A stretch of 64,000 nucleotides of DNA from Ananas comosus (Eukaryota > Streptophyta > Magnoliopsida > Poales > Bromeliaceae), in contig NC_033638.1 of the NCBI RefSeq assembly GCF_001540865.1, forward strand, positions 9,205,928 through 9,269,927. Reading direction: 5' to 3'. Position 1 is the first letter of the stretch. Each line of letters begins with the position of its first letter. Below, piece by piece: positions 11,120-23,056 of the stretch. The notes under the pieces were generated by a model that was not told where the DNA came from, ran no database searches, and saw only the letters and a program-made list of their open reading frames with translations. The position numbers and the translations under genes are program-made.

Positions 11120-11420
11120 AGAGTTATTAAATATTATCTAAATAGTATAAAAAATTTTTTATTAAAAATTCAAGCAATTTGAATTGCTCTACACCGTTAA
11201 ATAAGTAAACGGCTCATATAGACCGTCAAAAATTATCGATTTTACGACACTTTGATCACTATGTAAATAATTTTTAAAATTTATGAAATTTAGTTTCTAA
11301 ATATTTCAAATACTCTAGATCAAATTCAACGGCTCCAATCATCGATTCGGAATCTCGATCATCAAGAACAATTTGATAGGACAAGTGCTCCTATCCTATT
11401 AATAGGATAGTAGCTTTAGC
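11120..11420. mobile_element. Half of a fold-back element, diverged relative of the next
   Basis: This AT-rich segment reads closely like the 3' arm of the fold-back element at 11491-12003. Shared words include CTACACCGTTAAA, ACTCTAGATCAA and CGATTCG. Only one arm is clear. Confidence 0.5.
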
Positions 11421-11421
11421 C

Positions 11422-11491
<70 letters not shown>
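11421..11491. repeat. (TA)n followed by (GA)n microsatellite
   Basis: About 20 bases of TA run into about 50 bases of AG/GA, abutting the fold-back element that follows. A second TA run (about 12015-12039) borders its other side. Confidence 0.95.
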
Positions 11492-11497
<6 letters not shown>

Positions 11498-12003
11498 GAA
11501 GCACGGAGTGTTCTGTGCCTCCAAGTTGTTTTCGATGTTAGGATTTTCAAATTTACGATCGGCTCCGTTAGACTTGATCTAAAATATTTTAAGTATCTAG
11601 AAAATAAATTTTGCGATTTTTTGATATCATTTGCCTAGTGATCGAAGTGGCTCAAAATTAACGGCTGAAAATGAAAATCTTACAAAATATGATGATATGA
11701 CATTAAAATTTTAGATAAAAAATATTGATCTTGTTTTATATCGTATAAAAAATTTTCTATCAAAATTTCATGTGATTTGAATATTTCTACACCGTTAAAC
11801 TTGCAAACGACTCACCACGGCCATTAAAATTATTGATTTTGAGCCCCTTCCATCACAAGACAAATGATATCGAAGAATCATAAAATTTATTTTCTAAATA
11901 CATCAAATACTCTAGATCAAGTTTAATGGAGTCGATCGTCGATTCGAAAGTCCCAACACTGAAAACGATTTGAAAGCACGGAAGGCTCCGTACTTCCAGA
12001 AAC
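11491..12003. mobile_element. Long-inverted-repeat fold-back MITE
   Basis: The two ends are reverse complements with mismatches: AGTTCTGGAAGCACGG at the left matches the complement of CCGTACTTCCAGAAAC at the right. The match continues inwards for roughly 200 bases per arm (for example GTTAGACTTGATCTA against TAGATCAAGTTTAA). There is no coding sequence. It is flanked by TA-rich tracts on both sides. Confidence 0.75.
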
Positions 12004-12039
12004 ATACCAGCTCACTATATATATATATATATATATATA

Positions 12040-12960
12040 ATTTTTTCATATATTTTTATATATATAATTTTTTCATATGTTTTTAAGTTATTCTCATCAA
12101 CAATATATGGAATATGCATAATAAGATCTGATTATGTGCGTATCATCACATGTGACGTCTTCTTTTCAGCTTATCATTGGTATCAAAACTCCACACGGTT
12201 TCCACGAAGAAGGTCGGGACGGCACTACTCCGTCTTTAGCTGGGACGAGTTTGACTTTTCAATGGCGAATTGAGTTGTCCGTTTATGCGTACGAAAAAAA
12301 AAGAGCATCTGAGTTGGCCCAATAAGGAAAGATCTGAATCGTCCCAACTCTTCTTTTTTACCCTCCACGTTGTTGTTAATTTTGAATTACTATGAAGATT
12401 TGATTATTTGGCTACAGCTTAGTAAAATTCATATGGAAATTTTTTTGTTTTAAGAAATTTGGCATTTGTACTCAAAAAGAGTGCGTGCAAAGGGTGATTC
12501 TATTCTTTTGTACAAGAAATTTTTCTGCATACAAGGACAAATCAAAACTAAGAAAAAGTACGAAAATATTGAGTTACGGTTGGAGTAGGTAGTTTGTAAT
12601 TAATAATGAATTGGAATTAATTTGCCAACCTATTTAATTTCTTCTCATTTAAAAAAGACCTCGCAGCCGGCTTTAATTAATGCTATTACAAAAAGAAGAG
12701 TTTAATTATTGAAAGCTAGCTCGCTAATTGTTTTTCTCTCAACAAGTACATGTATTCAATAAAAGCTTAGATTTTGCGCTTTCACTTTTACGAGGTATAT
12801 TATTCTGGTTCTTAGAGAATTCTTATTTACCTGTAAATATTTGTTGGACGTGACAACTGTAACAGTAATATTCAAGCATATTCACTCTCATTTGGGTATA
12901 AAAGAAATCATTACATGCACAATTAGTGCAGTAATTACGAAAAAAAAAACAAAAAAAATA
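12040..12960. other. Intergenic DNA, nothing recognised
   Basis: Between the fold-back element and the kinase 3' region I find no supported gene. The one 63-residue open frame (12134-12325) has no family signature. Confidence 0.55.
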
Positions 12961-12965
12961 AAAAA

Positions 12966-13018
12966 GGCCGGCGCCGGAGCAGATCCAGCCGGATCTGAAA
13001 AAATCGCGCCGGCGAGCT
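12966..13018 (-). other. GC-rich inverted-repeat patch downstream of the CIPK gene
   Basis: This is a short GC-rich island in AT-rich DNA. It contains a perfect hairpin, AGATCC (12981-12986), loop AGCC, GGATCT (12991-12996), and GCCGGCG words on either side. It lies 57 bases past the kinase stop codon, so it may be in the 3' UTR. A role in mRNA 3' structure is only a guess. Confidence 0.4.
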
Positions 13019-13074
13019 AATTTCAGTTTATTCTAAAATATGTATATGTACATCAGTACATGCAAATACATGCG

Positions 13075-14465
13075 CTACATCTCTGTACCATAGGGAAGCG
13101 GTTTGGTCGAATTTTGAACCGGGCACTCGGGTTGAGCTCGAACCGTCTGATTTTTCAGAGACGATTCTAGCCTCTCTTCCCAGAACCTCCGGTCCTTAAC
13201 CCCGTCCCCCGTGACGACCACCACCATCGACGTTCCGGGGGCAATCTGGTAAACCTCGACGCGGGCGACGAAATTACCGTTTTGCCCCTGGAGCAGGACC
13301 CCTCCGAGCCCCTTCTTCCCGAGCCTGCGGGCCCTCCACCCCTCGGCGCGGGCCACCTGCTCCGCCCGGTCCAGAACCGGTCGCGGTCGCGCCCCGCGCC
13401 GAAGAGGCCGGAGAGGTCGCACCCGGGCGCGAGCGATATGATGTCGAACGCGTTCAGCGCCCTCCCGTCCCGATCCATCTGGTCCTTGCCGTCGCCGTCG
13501 TCGTCGTCGTCGTCGCCGTCGCCGAGGCGCATCACGGCCGTCCATCGGCCGACGTCGAGGCCGCGGGCGAACCAGGGGTGGGCGACGATGCCGTCGAGGG
13601 TGATGCGGGTGTGGGGGTCGGGGTCGAGGATGCGGGAGAGGAGGTGGCGGAGGTCCGGGGAGGTCCACTTGGGGCAGCGGTACTGGGCGCGGCAGATCTT
13701 CTTGTACATGGTGATGAGGTTGGGGTGGTTGAAGGGGAGGTAGCCGGCGTTGAGGGCGAAGAGGACGACGCCGCAGGACCAGATGTCGACCTTGGCGCCG
13801 TCGTAGCCCTGCTTGGAGAGGATCTCGGGGGCCACGTAGGCCGGGGTGCCGCAGATGGTGTGGAGGAGGCCGTCGTCGGGGCGGAGGTGGGCCGTCTGGG
13901 CGCTCAGCCCGAAGTCGGTCACCTTGAGGTCGCCGCGCTCGTCCAGGAGCAGGTTCTCGGGCTTCAGGTCGCGGTGGAAGACGCCGCGGGAGTGCGCGTA
14001 CCCCACCGCCGAGATCAGCTGCCGGAAGTACCGCCGGGCCAGCTCCTCCTGCTGCTGCTGCTCGCCGCCGGGGCCGGGGCCGGGGCCGCGGGACTCCAGG
14101 CGGGAGAGGAGGTTGCCGCCGCGGGCCAGCTCCAGCGCCAGGTAGATGCGGGAGCGCGACGCCAGCACGCCGTGGAGCCGCGCCACGTGCGGGTGGCGCA
14201 GCCGCCGGAGCGACGAGATCTCTCGCAAGATCGCCGCGGGGGAGGCGCCGCCGTCGCCGTCGCCGCCGCCGCCTCCGCCTCCCTGGGGGCGGGACTTGGG
14301 GATGGACTTGAGGGCCACGGAGAGGCCCGAGCTGAGGTCGCGGGCGAGGTAGACCTTGGCCGTGGCGCCGCGCCCGAGGACCCGGCCGAGCTCGTAGCGC
14401 CCGAGGACAACCTTGCCTGCGCCGCAGCCGTAGTCCGGCGCCGGCACCGGCGCCTGTGTGGTCAT
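13075..14465 (-). pseudogene. CBL-interacting protein kinase (CIPK), intronless, frameshifted
   Basis: CIPKs are Ser/Thr kinases activated by calcineurin-B-like calcium sensors. The first frame starts at 14465 and shows the glycine loop LGRGATAKV (30-38), catalytic Lys53, HRDLKPEN with Asp166, DFG at 185-187, APE at 212-214 and the NAF motif at 338-340 (NAFDIISLAPGCDLSGLF), which binds CBL. After about residue 355 this frame loses CIPK character. The C-terminal phosphatase-interaction region continues in the frame ending at 13075 (VLDRAEQVARAEG to VEVYQIAPG). The switch lies between about 13366 and 13395 and corresponds to one missing base, perhaps with a small deletion. The combined length of about 460 residues is normal for the family. 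The two frames together could be a real mutation or a sequence error. An Asp run follows the kinase domain. The intronless form fits a known intron-poor CIPK subgroup; the exact member is unresolved. Confidence 0.88.
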
Positions 14466-14547
14466 CGTGGGGAGGGATCGGGGGCCGTAGCGTTTGCGAA
14501 TTTAGGGGATTTTGGGATTTTTGATGAAGAGTTTTCTACCTTCGTTT

Positions 14548-14560
14548 TTATAAATATATA
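14548..14560 (-). promoter_or_regulatory. Candidate TATA box of the CIPK gene
   Basis: On the minus strand this reads TATATTTATA about 85 bases upstream of the ATG, the usual distance in plants. No other core element was identified. Confidence 0.5.
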
Positions 14561-14664
14561 ATATAATTTTGGTGGCGCCCAAGTTTTAGAAAGTGGCGAA
14601 AAGTGTTTTACTTTCCCCGGTGTCTATCCCAATGATAGGTTATAGTGAGAATAATGCTGAAATT

Positions 14665-14668
<4 letters not shown>

Positions 14669-14705
<37 letters not shown>
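14669..14705. repeat. (GA)n microsatellite upstream of CIPK
   Basis: About 18 GA units lie some 200 bases upstream of the kinase ATG. On the coding (minus) strand they read CT/TC. GA/CT tracts are common in plant promoters and 5' leaders, but function here is not shown. Confidence 0.9.
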
Positions 14706-14709
<4 letters not shown>

Positions 14710-16690
14710 GGCGCTATGGCCTATGAGATGCCGCTGCTACTAGTCCGACGCACTGCGCTGATATAAATAGAAGGTCGCGTAGGTTCGTTGCACCCTCGGA
14801 GGAGGATAAGTTATCTGGTTCCAACTGAAGAGAAACAATCATTTATTAGTGATAAGGTGTTTGGGTGCCCACTCAAACTGTGTAACATTTTCAGAGCATT
14901 CTAAAAAAAAAAAAAAAAAAAAAAGAGGAGGAAAAAAAGGGCCCAATAGGAGTGAGTGGTGGCGGTGGTGGGATCCGCTCTGTTCCTCTCTCCTCTTCCT
15001 CCTCCACCGCCTCTTTTTCTAACGGCGACAACTTTCTAGTAGACGAAGTTGACAACAATTGACCCTTTGCCGCCTTCTCTCGTTACCGATAATCTCCAAA
15101 GCGTCTGGCAATTGCGACAGTGTTGGACTCTCCTCTCTTTTTTTCTCCAACGACGTAGACTAGTTAGGAGGAAAAAAACAACGATGGCTAATCCTTTATT
15201 CCCTGACCTTATCCTCAATCTCCATAGTTTCTCAAAGAAAGAAGAGCCACAGCAGCAAATGAGTCTTTCTACAAGATCAATAATTGTTTCTAACAGTAGG
15301 CTAAAAAAAATTAATTATAAAATTACCTTTTACAAAAGTTCAAATTTTAGAGAAATATTTTTTACCACTTAATTTTTTTGAAAGCATACTAGAAATTGCC
15401 TCTATATATATAGTTAATTTTATTATTAAAACAGTACTTATGCTAATTAATGTTTGAGGCGGCCTGCTATATATATTTTGATCATAATTATTTTGAATAC
15501 TTGGCAGAGAATTGTTATTCAGTGTACTTTGTAAACTAATTATCAATGACCTCTACATTAAATATGTAAATATATATATATATAATTGAGTAAGTTTGAC
15601 AAAATTTAGTAGGATTAGAGTTTGAGTAGATAAGAATTGAGTGTAAGAATAAACGTGGAGTAGAGAATAAGAGTTGAATGATTTTAATTAATTTGCTGGC
15701 AACGCGAAGAGTGCTTTTAATTTACTTGGCTGGCACGTGCGGGTAACGACAAAGTCTATTAGACGTGAGAATTGAGGCGGACTGACTTGTACGAGAGTCT
15801 TATCCGCAAAGGAAAGGGAAGAACAGCAGGTATCAGAATTATTTACGGACCGCAGGTAACTATTATTTTGTGGAATAATTTTTTTTATTATAATAATTAT
15901 ATGAGGATATAATTTAAATATTTTTATTAAAAAAGTAACAAATTAAATTAGTATAATATGATGTATTTATGGAATAATTATGTTAAAAGCAGTTGTGCGC
16001 TTTTTACTGGTGTGAAAATTTAATTATTTGACGGACTGTCCTTAGGGCAAGTTGTCATGGATTTAAAGCCTTTTCGTCAAAAAGTTCATGTATGGCGCTC
16101 GTCCGTCATCTGCACAAACGAGTTAGCTGATTCATCTCGAGGCACAATTTCGCATGTTGGCAACGACTGAGAATAAAAAGAACGGCACACAATGAGTTAT
16201 ACAAATTGGCATAAATAACGAGTATTTTATTAATAATGAAAAAGAAGGTTACAACCAACAGACACACGACTCGACTTGGTCAGGCATGACCGATGAAGGC
16301 AAAATGAACACCAAAATACTCCGCATCTAACGAAGCCGGCTTATTTAATACGTTTCATTACTACTCCATATTGGCATCCACCCCTTTAGCACCCTGGAGG
16401 TTCGAAAGTGCTTATCGAGGGGGACGTTTTTCCTACTCCGCACATTCATGAAAAAATAGGCTGCCAATCGATGTCCTACACGTGTCCGGCTTAATCCGTC
16501 ACATAAACGGCCATCATTAGCGAAATACCTACATTCTCTTGGATGCGTGGCACAGGCAAACCAGCGGATGCCAGCCGAATGCGAATTTACAAGCAGTGCT
16601 TATCCTAAATAAAGAAAAATTTGATGTCGACGTCATGCCCGACACAATATTTACAGACTCAATATTATTGGCAAAATTAGGACTGTTGAC
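14706..16690. other. Intergenic DNA with A-runs, no gene recognised
   Basis: The stretch holds a 21-base A-run near 14904-14924 and a TCC-rich stretch near 14980-15020. It has no open frame with family features. Confidence 0.55.
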
Positions 16691-16696
16691 AACCAA

Positions 16697-16862
16697 AAAG
16701 AATCTTAACAAAGTGGTAAAGGGTTTGGTGGATGATTCTTGAGCTCCCAAGGTCGAATGCTAGTTGATTCATATTTTCAACTAAGTTTATTTTTTTAAAA
16801 AAATAAATGAAAGAGATAGAATGCTATCATTCTCTCTACAAAAAAAGAAAAGAAAAGAAAAT
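16697..16862 (+). mobile_element. tRNA-like SINE copy (diverged)
   Basis: The order matches the better-preserved copy at 52121: an AAAGTGGTAAAGGGTTTGG head, a B-box-like GGTCGAATGC, then GTTGATTCA, AACTAAGTTTATTT, AAATGAAAGAGATAGAATGCTATC and an A-rich tail. It is a degraded copy. Confidence 0.65.
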
Positions 16863-18880
16863 TTAATTATTTGTAGCTTTTCTATAAAGTCACTCTGGAT
16901 ACGTATCTAACTACCATCGATAGAATTATACGCAAGACATTGATTTATATAACAGGCTAGATTCAACCAATTTTAGGAGGATGATTGCGCCTAAGAGTTA
17001 TAAATAAAATTATGTCCAAAAGTAAACAAGTGTTAGTAAACTAATTTTTAAATTATCTTTCCCTTACACTAATGGACAAACAATTTACCAATGCGTCAAA
17101 ACTTTTCTTGTATACTGTCACAAATATTACTTTTATATACTATTAATGTGTTTATCTAAATGGAGTAAGAATAACATTCTTTTTTTCTTCTTAACCAATT
17201 TAACTTTAGGTGAATAAACTGGTCAAAGTTGAAAGGAATAAAAATATTCATGACATAACGACTGTAAATCGACGCAATACGAATTAAAAGCTTGAAAAAA
17301 TTTACTCAGTGCCTCTTTAAACATTGATAATTTCACAATTACTCTATTAAATTTGATAATATTAAAAACACACTCGTAAATCTTATATAGAAAATATCAC
17401 AAATAATCTTTTTACAACTTAGTTCCTTTATATTTCTACAAAATACTATTCTTAACCTCAACAATTTTTTTACATACTTTTCTTTCTCAATCTATAATTG
17501 CTCACACCAAAGTCATTATTCGCCTCCTCCTCCCGCCTCTTGCTATCGCACCTCTATAACCATCCTCCTCTGCTGCCATTTTCGACATCATCTGCAGTGC
17601 TCCTCCGCCACAGCCACCACTATTGCCGTCTCCACCGCTCTCCTTCTTTGATGAAGGAGAACCAAAAGAAGAAGAAAGTAGATGAGGTCAAATTTGGAGA
17701 TTAAAATTACTCGCTCACATTTCATCTAATGCGACTTTGATGTTTACTAACGTTTCTCACCCGCGATTTTATTTAAAATACATCCTTAATGCTCAATAAA
17801 AGATTTATAATAATTTTTAAATTTATAAATAATATTTATAGCATTTATTATTATGAAACCTATTAAGTTGTAGGGGAGATTAGGGAAACCAAAGCATCTC
17901 CTTTTCTCTTTACAGTAGTAGCACAACTTAGTTAAAGATCACAGGGACCACCTGGGCCGTTGATGCAGTTACGGACGGTTGATGCTACGCCCTTCTCCGA
18001 TAGGTGGAGAGGCGTATCAATCGTCGAACCGTACCTTTCGTGGGACGCGTGTGCGGCTCTGAATTGTGGCGGGCCCACCCCGACCAGCGCATGGTGGGTC
18101 CCGGTCATACGTCGTCTTCCTGAGTTGTCCTCTCCTCACAGTCACAGCTGGCCTTGTATAGAGAAATTATTCAAAACCCCCACTTTTGCCCTTTTTCTAC
18201 ACTAGAGAAAAATAATATACCATCAATTTTATTTATTTATTTTTTTTAAAATAAGTAAATTTAGTTGAAGATATGATGTATCTAGATTTCAAATTTAAAA
18301 TTTCGTATACCAACTATCGAATTTCTCACTATTTTTGCTGAGAAAAGTTGACGCCATTTTTAAATTAGAATATTTTTTAAGCAAATTACACAAAGTAAAA
18401 TATAATTTGTATAATAAAATATATTATATTATTTTTTTGGTGATTTATCCTTTTGTTTCTTGGTCTAACTGTTTTAGATAATTCTCAACACAAGACAGGG
18501 ACTTTTGTGGCTTCGTTTCGTGCTGCAAAGAAAATATGCTGTGCATATGTGTGCATGTACATAGTCGAAATTTGCGATAAAAAATTATTTTTGTATTTTC
18601 TATTTATTTTTTCAAAAGTGTTTCACATTATATATCTGGTACACCAATTTTACAAAAATATAATTTATCTGGTGCCACCGGAAAATAAATAAATATATTT
18701 CTATATACTTGCTCATTAACTTTTTTTTTTTCCCTGGTACATAGTTCTCAACACCGAACGAGTCCTAAAAGTAACAACAAAAAAGTTTTTTCTTTTCTTT
18801 TACTTTCGTGTCAATTTCAATAATATGGTATCCGTATCAACAATTAATACTATTAAATATAATCTAGAACTTTTGAAACT
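16863..18880. other. Intergenic DNA, nothing recognised
   Basis: AT-rich. A less AT-rich patch at 17940-18170 contains GGGCCCACC words but no gene. Confidence 0.55.
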
Positions 18881-18884
18881 TTTA

Positions 18885-19418
18885 GGCTCCGTTTGGTTCG
18901 AAAATTAGTAGGAACTAGTTATACCGGAGATAGGTACAAATATGAATTTTTGTAAAAATAAGAATATTTTTTAGATTGGATGAAAATATGAGTATAAGCT
19001 GGAACTAGAAAAATTGCATTTGGATGGTTATTAGGAATAAGAGGAATAGTTGGTAGTTATAAATAGAAAATAATAATATTACCCTCATAATTGAATTTAA
19101 ATTTTTAAATTTTAAACTTATAATTTTAAATTGAAAATTTTAACTTTTAAATTTTAAAATTTGAAATTAAAAATTAAAATTATAATTTTCAAAAATTTAA
19201 TTTTAAATATTAAATTTTAAATTTAAGGCCAAATTTAAATTTGAAAGATATAAAATATCAAATTTAAAATTTAAAAACTAAAAATGTCAGATTTAAAATT
19301 TAAAATTTAAAAATATCAAATTTAAAATTTAAACCTTAAAATTTATTATTTTAAATTATAAATTTAAATTTTGAAATTATAAATTTTAAATTTTAGCAAT
19401 TTAAATTATAATTTAAAA

Positions 19419-19449
<31 letters not shown>

Positions 19450-19602
19450 ACCCGAGAGCCCACCCACCCACCCACCCACACAAGTACTCATACCGGGTAT
19501 GGATGGGAACAACTTGTTTCCATCCACCCAAATGGTGTTTGGGTATAAGAGGGGGGGATAATCCCCTTATCCATCTCTTATATCCAATCCAAACACACAC
19601 TA
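18885..19602. mobile_element. hAT/Tourist-like MITE with AT-rich core
   Basis: The left end is GGCTCCGTTTGGTTCG and the right end is roughly its complement (CCAATCCAAACACACACTA). The core consists of many permutations of AAATTTAAAATTT plus a (TC)n run at 19422-19449 and a CCCA repeat. It carries no coding sequence. The same design occurs at about 22640-23056 and 23056-23675. Confidence 0.6.
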
Positions 19603-19936
19603 AAGTAAATAAATTTTGTAATATGTCAAAATCATTTAGCTAGCATATATTCAGGTGATCTCAAAAGTAATCGTTGCTAACATAAATATAGATTACATTT
19701 AAAAATACTTTACAATTAATAGATATAAATACTTTTAAATTTATAAATTCAATATTTCATTCCTACGTACAATTCACTTGACTCTCTTGTTTTTCATCAA
19801 ATCTAATGATCATTCAACTTGTTTGATCTTGGCCCATTTTTTAAAAAGGAAATCATCGCATAAATTTAATGTAATTGGCCATATATTAATCCAAACAAAT
19901 ATAAAACGTTTACCTTTTTTTTATTCGTTTTTAATT

Positions 19937-20170
19937 TTCTATGGCCACTAATATTGGAAAAATTTTAATTAATTAATTGGGCCCAAAAAAATACGTGTTT
20001 TATTGTCATATGTGTTATGTATATTTGCAAGCATTATCCCCAGAATATTTTTCTTTTTCCTGTGGCAACTAATATTGGAGAAAAGTTAATTAATTAATTG
20101 GGCCTATGCGAAAGACACGTGTTTGATTCTAAATGAGTTATATTCAAGAGAGTTATCCTAAAAATATACC
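19937..20170. repeat. Imperfect tandem duplication, unit about 118 bp
   Basis: Two successive copies carry ATGGCCACTAATATTGG / GTGGCAACTAATATTGG, TTAATTAATTAATTGGGCC and ACGTGTTT in the same order. They differ by scattered substitutions. Confidence 0.7.
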
Positions 20171-21499
20171 ACAAAGCGCACTTTTTCTCTTTTATCACAT
20201 GATGTAACTAATGAATGATTGGTAGCCAAAACTTTTGTCATTTAAACGTTTGTTTGGTACCCAAAAGTGCACGTAAATGTTTACGTGTCACAGAGATGGT
20301 TCGATCAATAAATTTTCAGGAGATTTGTATGTTTACTATAGTTTGATCGTGACAAGCCATGTTCTCATGTACAATAGATTTGGATATGGATTTGATCAAT
20401 TAATTCTACCACATAAGAAACGATACAAAAGTTCATGTTGAATAATGGCAAACGCTTTGCCACGAGTGTATATATCATCTATATCTATACACATATATAA
20501 ATGCTCAATTCAAATCCACGTGGAGGCTTAATGTGGATTTGAACTAGGGAGCAGTAAGGATGGGGTGAATATTTTTTAATGGCATTCTTTTTCCAACACA
20601 TTTTTTCTGTCTCTCTTTTATTCTTCATCAATTTTTCTTTCTTACTTATCACATATTAGATTTTGTTGATCAGATATATTTAATTAAATTTTAATATTAA
20701 AATATTAGTCATCTAATATAAATTGTGGTGTATAAATTATTAATATACACTAAGCTCCATTAATTATTTATTCTTTCTCCAATCAATTTTAGTAAGATAA
20801 AGACAATCCCACATATTCTTTAATTTGAAATAAGTTATCCAATTTTAACTTTTTAGTTAAAAATTATTTATAAAACAGCTATCAAAACTNATATTTTTTT
20901 AGTCATAGTTTTTTAAACTTTAAATTTAAATAAATAAATAAATATATATATATATATATATATATTTTAATTGACTGAAAGAATACCTACCAGCCGCGAA
21001 TTTACGGGTCCTACACTAGTTTATTACGTACTTTACTCAATGTGGAATGAATAAAAATGTTAGAGTCGGATACAAGTACAATAATTCTATGAGAGCCTTC
21101 TTATCTCAAGTTTAATCTTCTATATTTAGGTATGAACTAGCCTGAGTTTATGATTACAGATAAATTATGTTACATGCACTAAAAAAGTATGATAGAAGAG
21201 CATATATGTTGTTTTAGTTAGTAAGTAATATTGTGTCACGCATATAAAAATGAATCGTTTATGATATAATTTTTATAACTATACCAAAGTAAGAAAATAT
21301 ATATAACTACCAATAAGATTTTAGTTGGGAAAAAGGTATGAACTATTAAATTAGGTTGCTTTCATGTATAGTTTAAACACATGAAGCGATCTTTTAGTCC
21401 ATTCCACAAAGTTCTCGTGTAATTTTAATGAGAAAAGATTTAAAATAAAAAAACATGGTAAAGTGAAATATTAAATATGATAAAGAATTAGGATGGAAT
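20171..21499. other. Intergenic DNA with TA microsatellite and one N
   Basis: No gene recognised. A (TA)n run lies at about 20942-20966 and a single unresolved base at 20890. Confidence 0.6.
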
Positions 21500-22063
21500 A
21501 CTATCGATAGCACAAAACTATTGGTGCTATTAGGTTTTCGACTCTTAGATGAAAAAATATACGATTAGAATGATGTGGGCCCTCTAGAATTGAATGAGTT
21601 ATTAGTTTAGTATTATAATTTAGAGATAAATTCAAAAACCCCCCTATGGTTTTGTAGTTTCTCACTTTGTTCCCCTGTGGTTTACAATGCATCAATTTGC
21701 ACCCCCGTGGTTTCTTTTTTCTCTTTTTCTTATCAATTTTATTATTTTTTTTCTTAAATCAGTGATAAAATTAAAATTAAAGGGTACTAAAGTGAATATT
21801 TGATAAATCTTGATGGGTATCTGAAGTTTTTTTGTATACAATTTAATAAAATATTAACGAAAAAGCTACCGAAAAGATAAAAACGAAACCACATGGGGGC
21901 AATTTGATACATTTTAAACTACAGGGGGACAAAGTGAGAAACTACGAAACCACAGGGGGGGTTTTTGAAGTTTTTCCTATAATTTAACGAGTGAAAATTG
22001 TCAAAAGGTTAAATCTAACGGCGGAAACTCGATAGCAGCAATCGCTTGGTGCTTCGATAGTAT
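21500..22063. mobile_element. Short MITE (CGATAG-ended family), interrupted by another MITE
   Basis: The ends are ACTATCGATAG (21500) and CTTCGATAGTA (22052-22062), complementary to each other. Internal words match the intact copies at 34018-34222 and 51274-51473. The element is split by a second MITE at 21631-21976, giving a nested order. Confidence 0.65.
21631..21976. mobile_element. MITE with about 65 bp inverted repeats (TGTGGTTT family)
   Basis: The left end (CCCCTATGGTTTTGTAGTTT and onwards) is the reverse complement of the right end (GAGAAACTACGAAACCACAG and onwards) for about 65 bases. It is non-coding, about 345 bp. Other copies lie at 24710-25080, 30799-31155, 32258-32600 (damaged) and 35357-35708. 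Confidence 0.8.
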
Positions 22064-22639
22064 CCCAGCCGAACTCTAGGATAAATTAAATTAGTGAATG
22101 TGATTTGCATATTAATTACAATTTTCTTGAAAAATATCAATTTGTATCTCTCATGGTTAATGAGAGTAGGTTAATTTGGTCAAACCACTAGTTTACTATA
22201 TAACAACATAATTAAATAGATGTATTTAATTTGTCGCTTCATGTTTTCTCTATTTTTATAATAAATCGTAAGTAATAGAATACAAAATCGTGCATCATGT
22301 GCTCATTTTTTAAAATTTAATCCAGTAGGTCACAATATACATAATGGCTTTTTAATTCTTTTATTGCGAATGAATGATATTTAGTTTTGTCTTTTCTCGC
22401 ATGCGTCATGAAGTTTCCTTATGCTGAGATCAATGAAACACATGATTAATGTTTATGCAACTGCCAATATTTAAGTACTGAGACTAATAGAATTAAACAT
22501 ACCTAACTAGTGTTAATATTTTATATATATCTATGTATATTTATATTTATATTTATTTATTTAGTACAATGATTGGGAAGATACAATTGATTTGTTTTAT
22601 CAACGAGACCATGCGTCACGTTTTCCTTTGATTTGCTTT

Positions 22640-23056
22640 TCTTTGAAATTTAAAATTTGATATTTTATATTTTTCAAATTTAAATTTATCTTAAATTTAA
22701 AATTTAAAATTAAAAAATTAAAAATATATATTTAAAAATTTAAATTCAAATATAATAAGAGGATAATATGATTATTTTTTATTTATAAANTTAAAATTTT
22801 AAATTTAAAAATATATATTTAAAAATTTAAAAATTTAAATTCAAATATAATAAAAGGATAATATGATTATTTTTATTTATAAAATTCACTATCTTTCTTA
22901 TTCCATCTTGCCTAATCAAATGCTATTTTTTTATTCCCAGAAATAACCCAATTTTTATCCAAACGTAAAATTAATCTAATCCCCGCTTATATCTTAATTT
23001 ATACCTATTCCTGGAATAACCACTTTTTGCTTATCCTCGAACCAAACGATTCCTAG
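22640..23056. mobile_element. AT-rich MITE of the CGTTTGG-ended type
   Basis: The right end reads CGAACCAAACGATTCCTAG, complementary to the CGTTTGGTTCG-type ends seen at 18885. The core contains two near-identical blocks (about 22743-22790 and 22838-22885) joined across a single N at 22790. Confidence 0.5.

Noticed and set aside
13075..13668. The 197-residue frame as a separate gene
   Set aside because: Only its last part (from about 13366-13395) has CIPK C-terminal character. Its first half is proline/arginine-rich out-of-frame translation of the kinase.
13578..14561. A 327-residue plus-strand open frame
   Set aside because: It is the complement of the GC-rich CIPK gene, alanine/glycine/valine-rich without family features. 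The kinase on the other strand explains the region.
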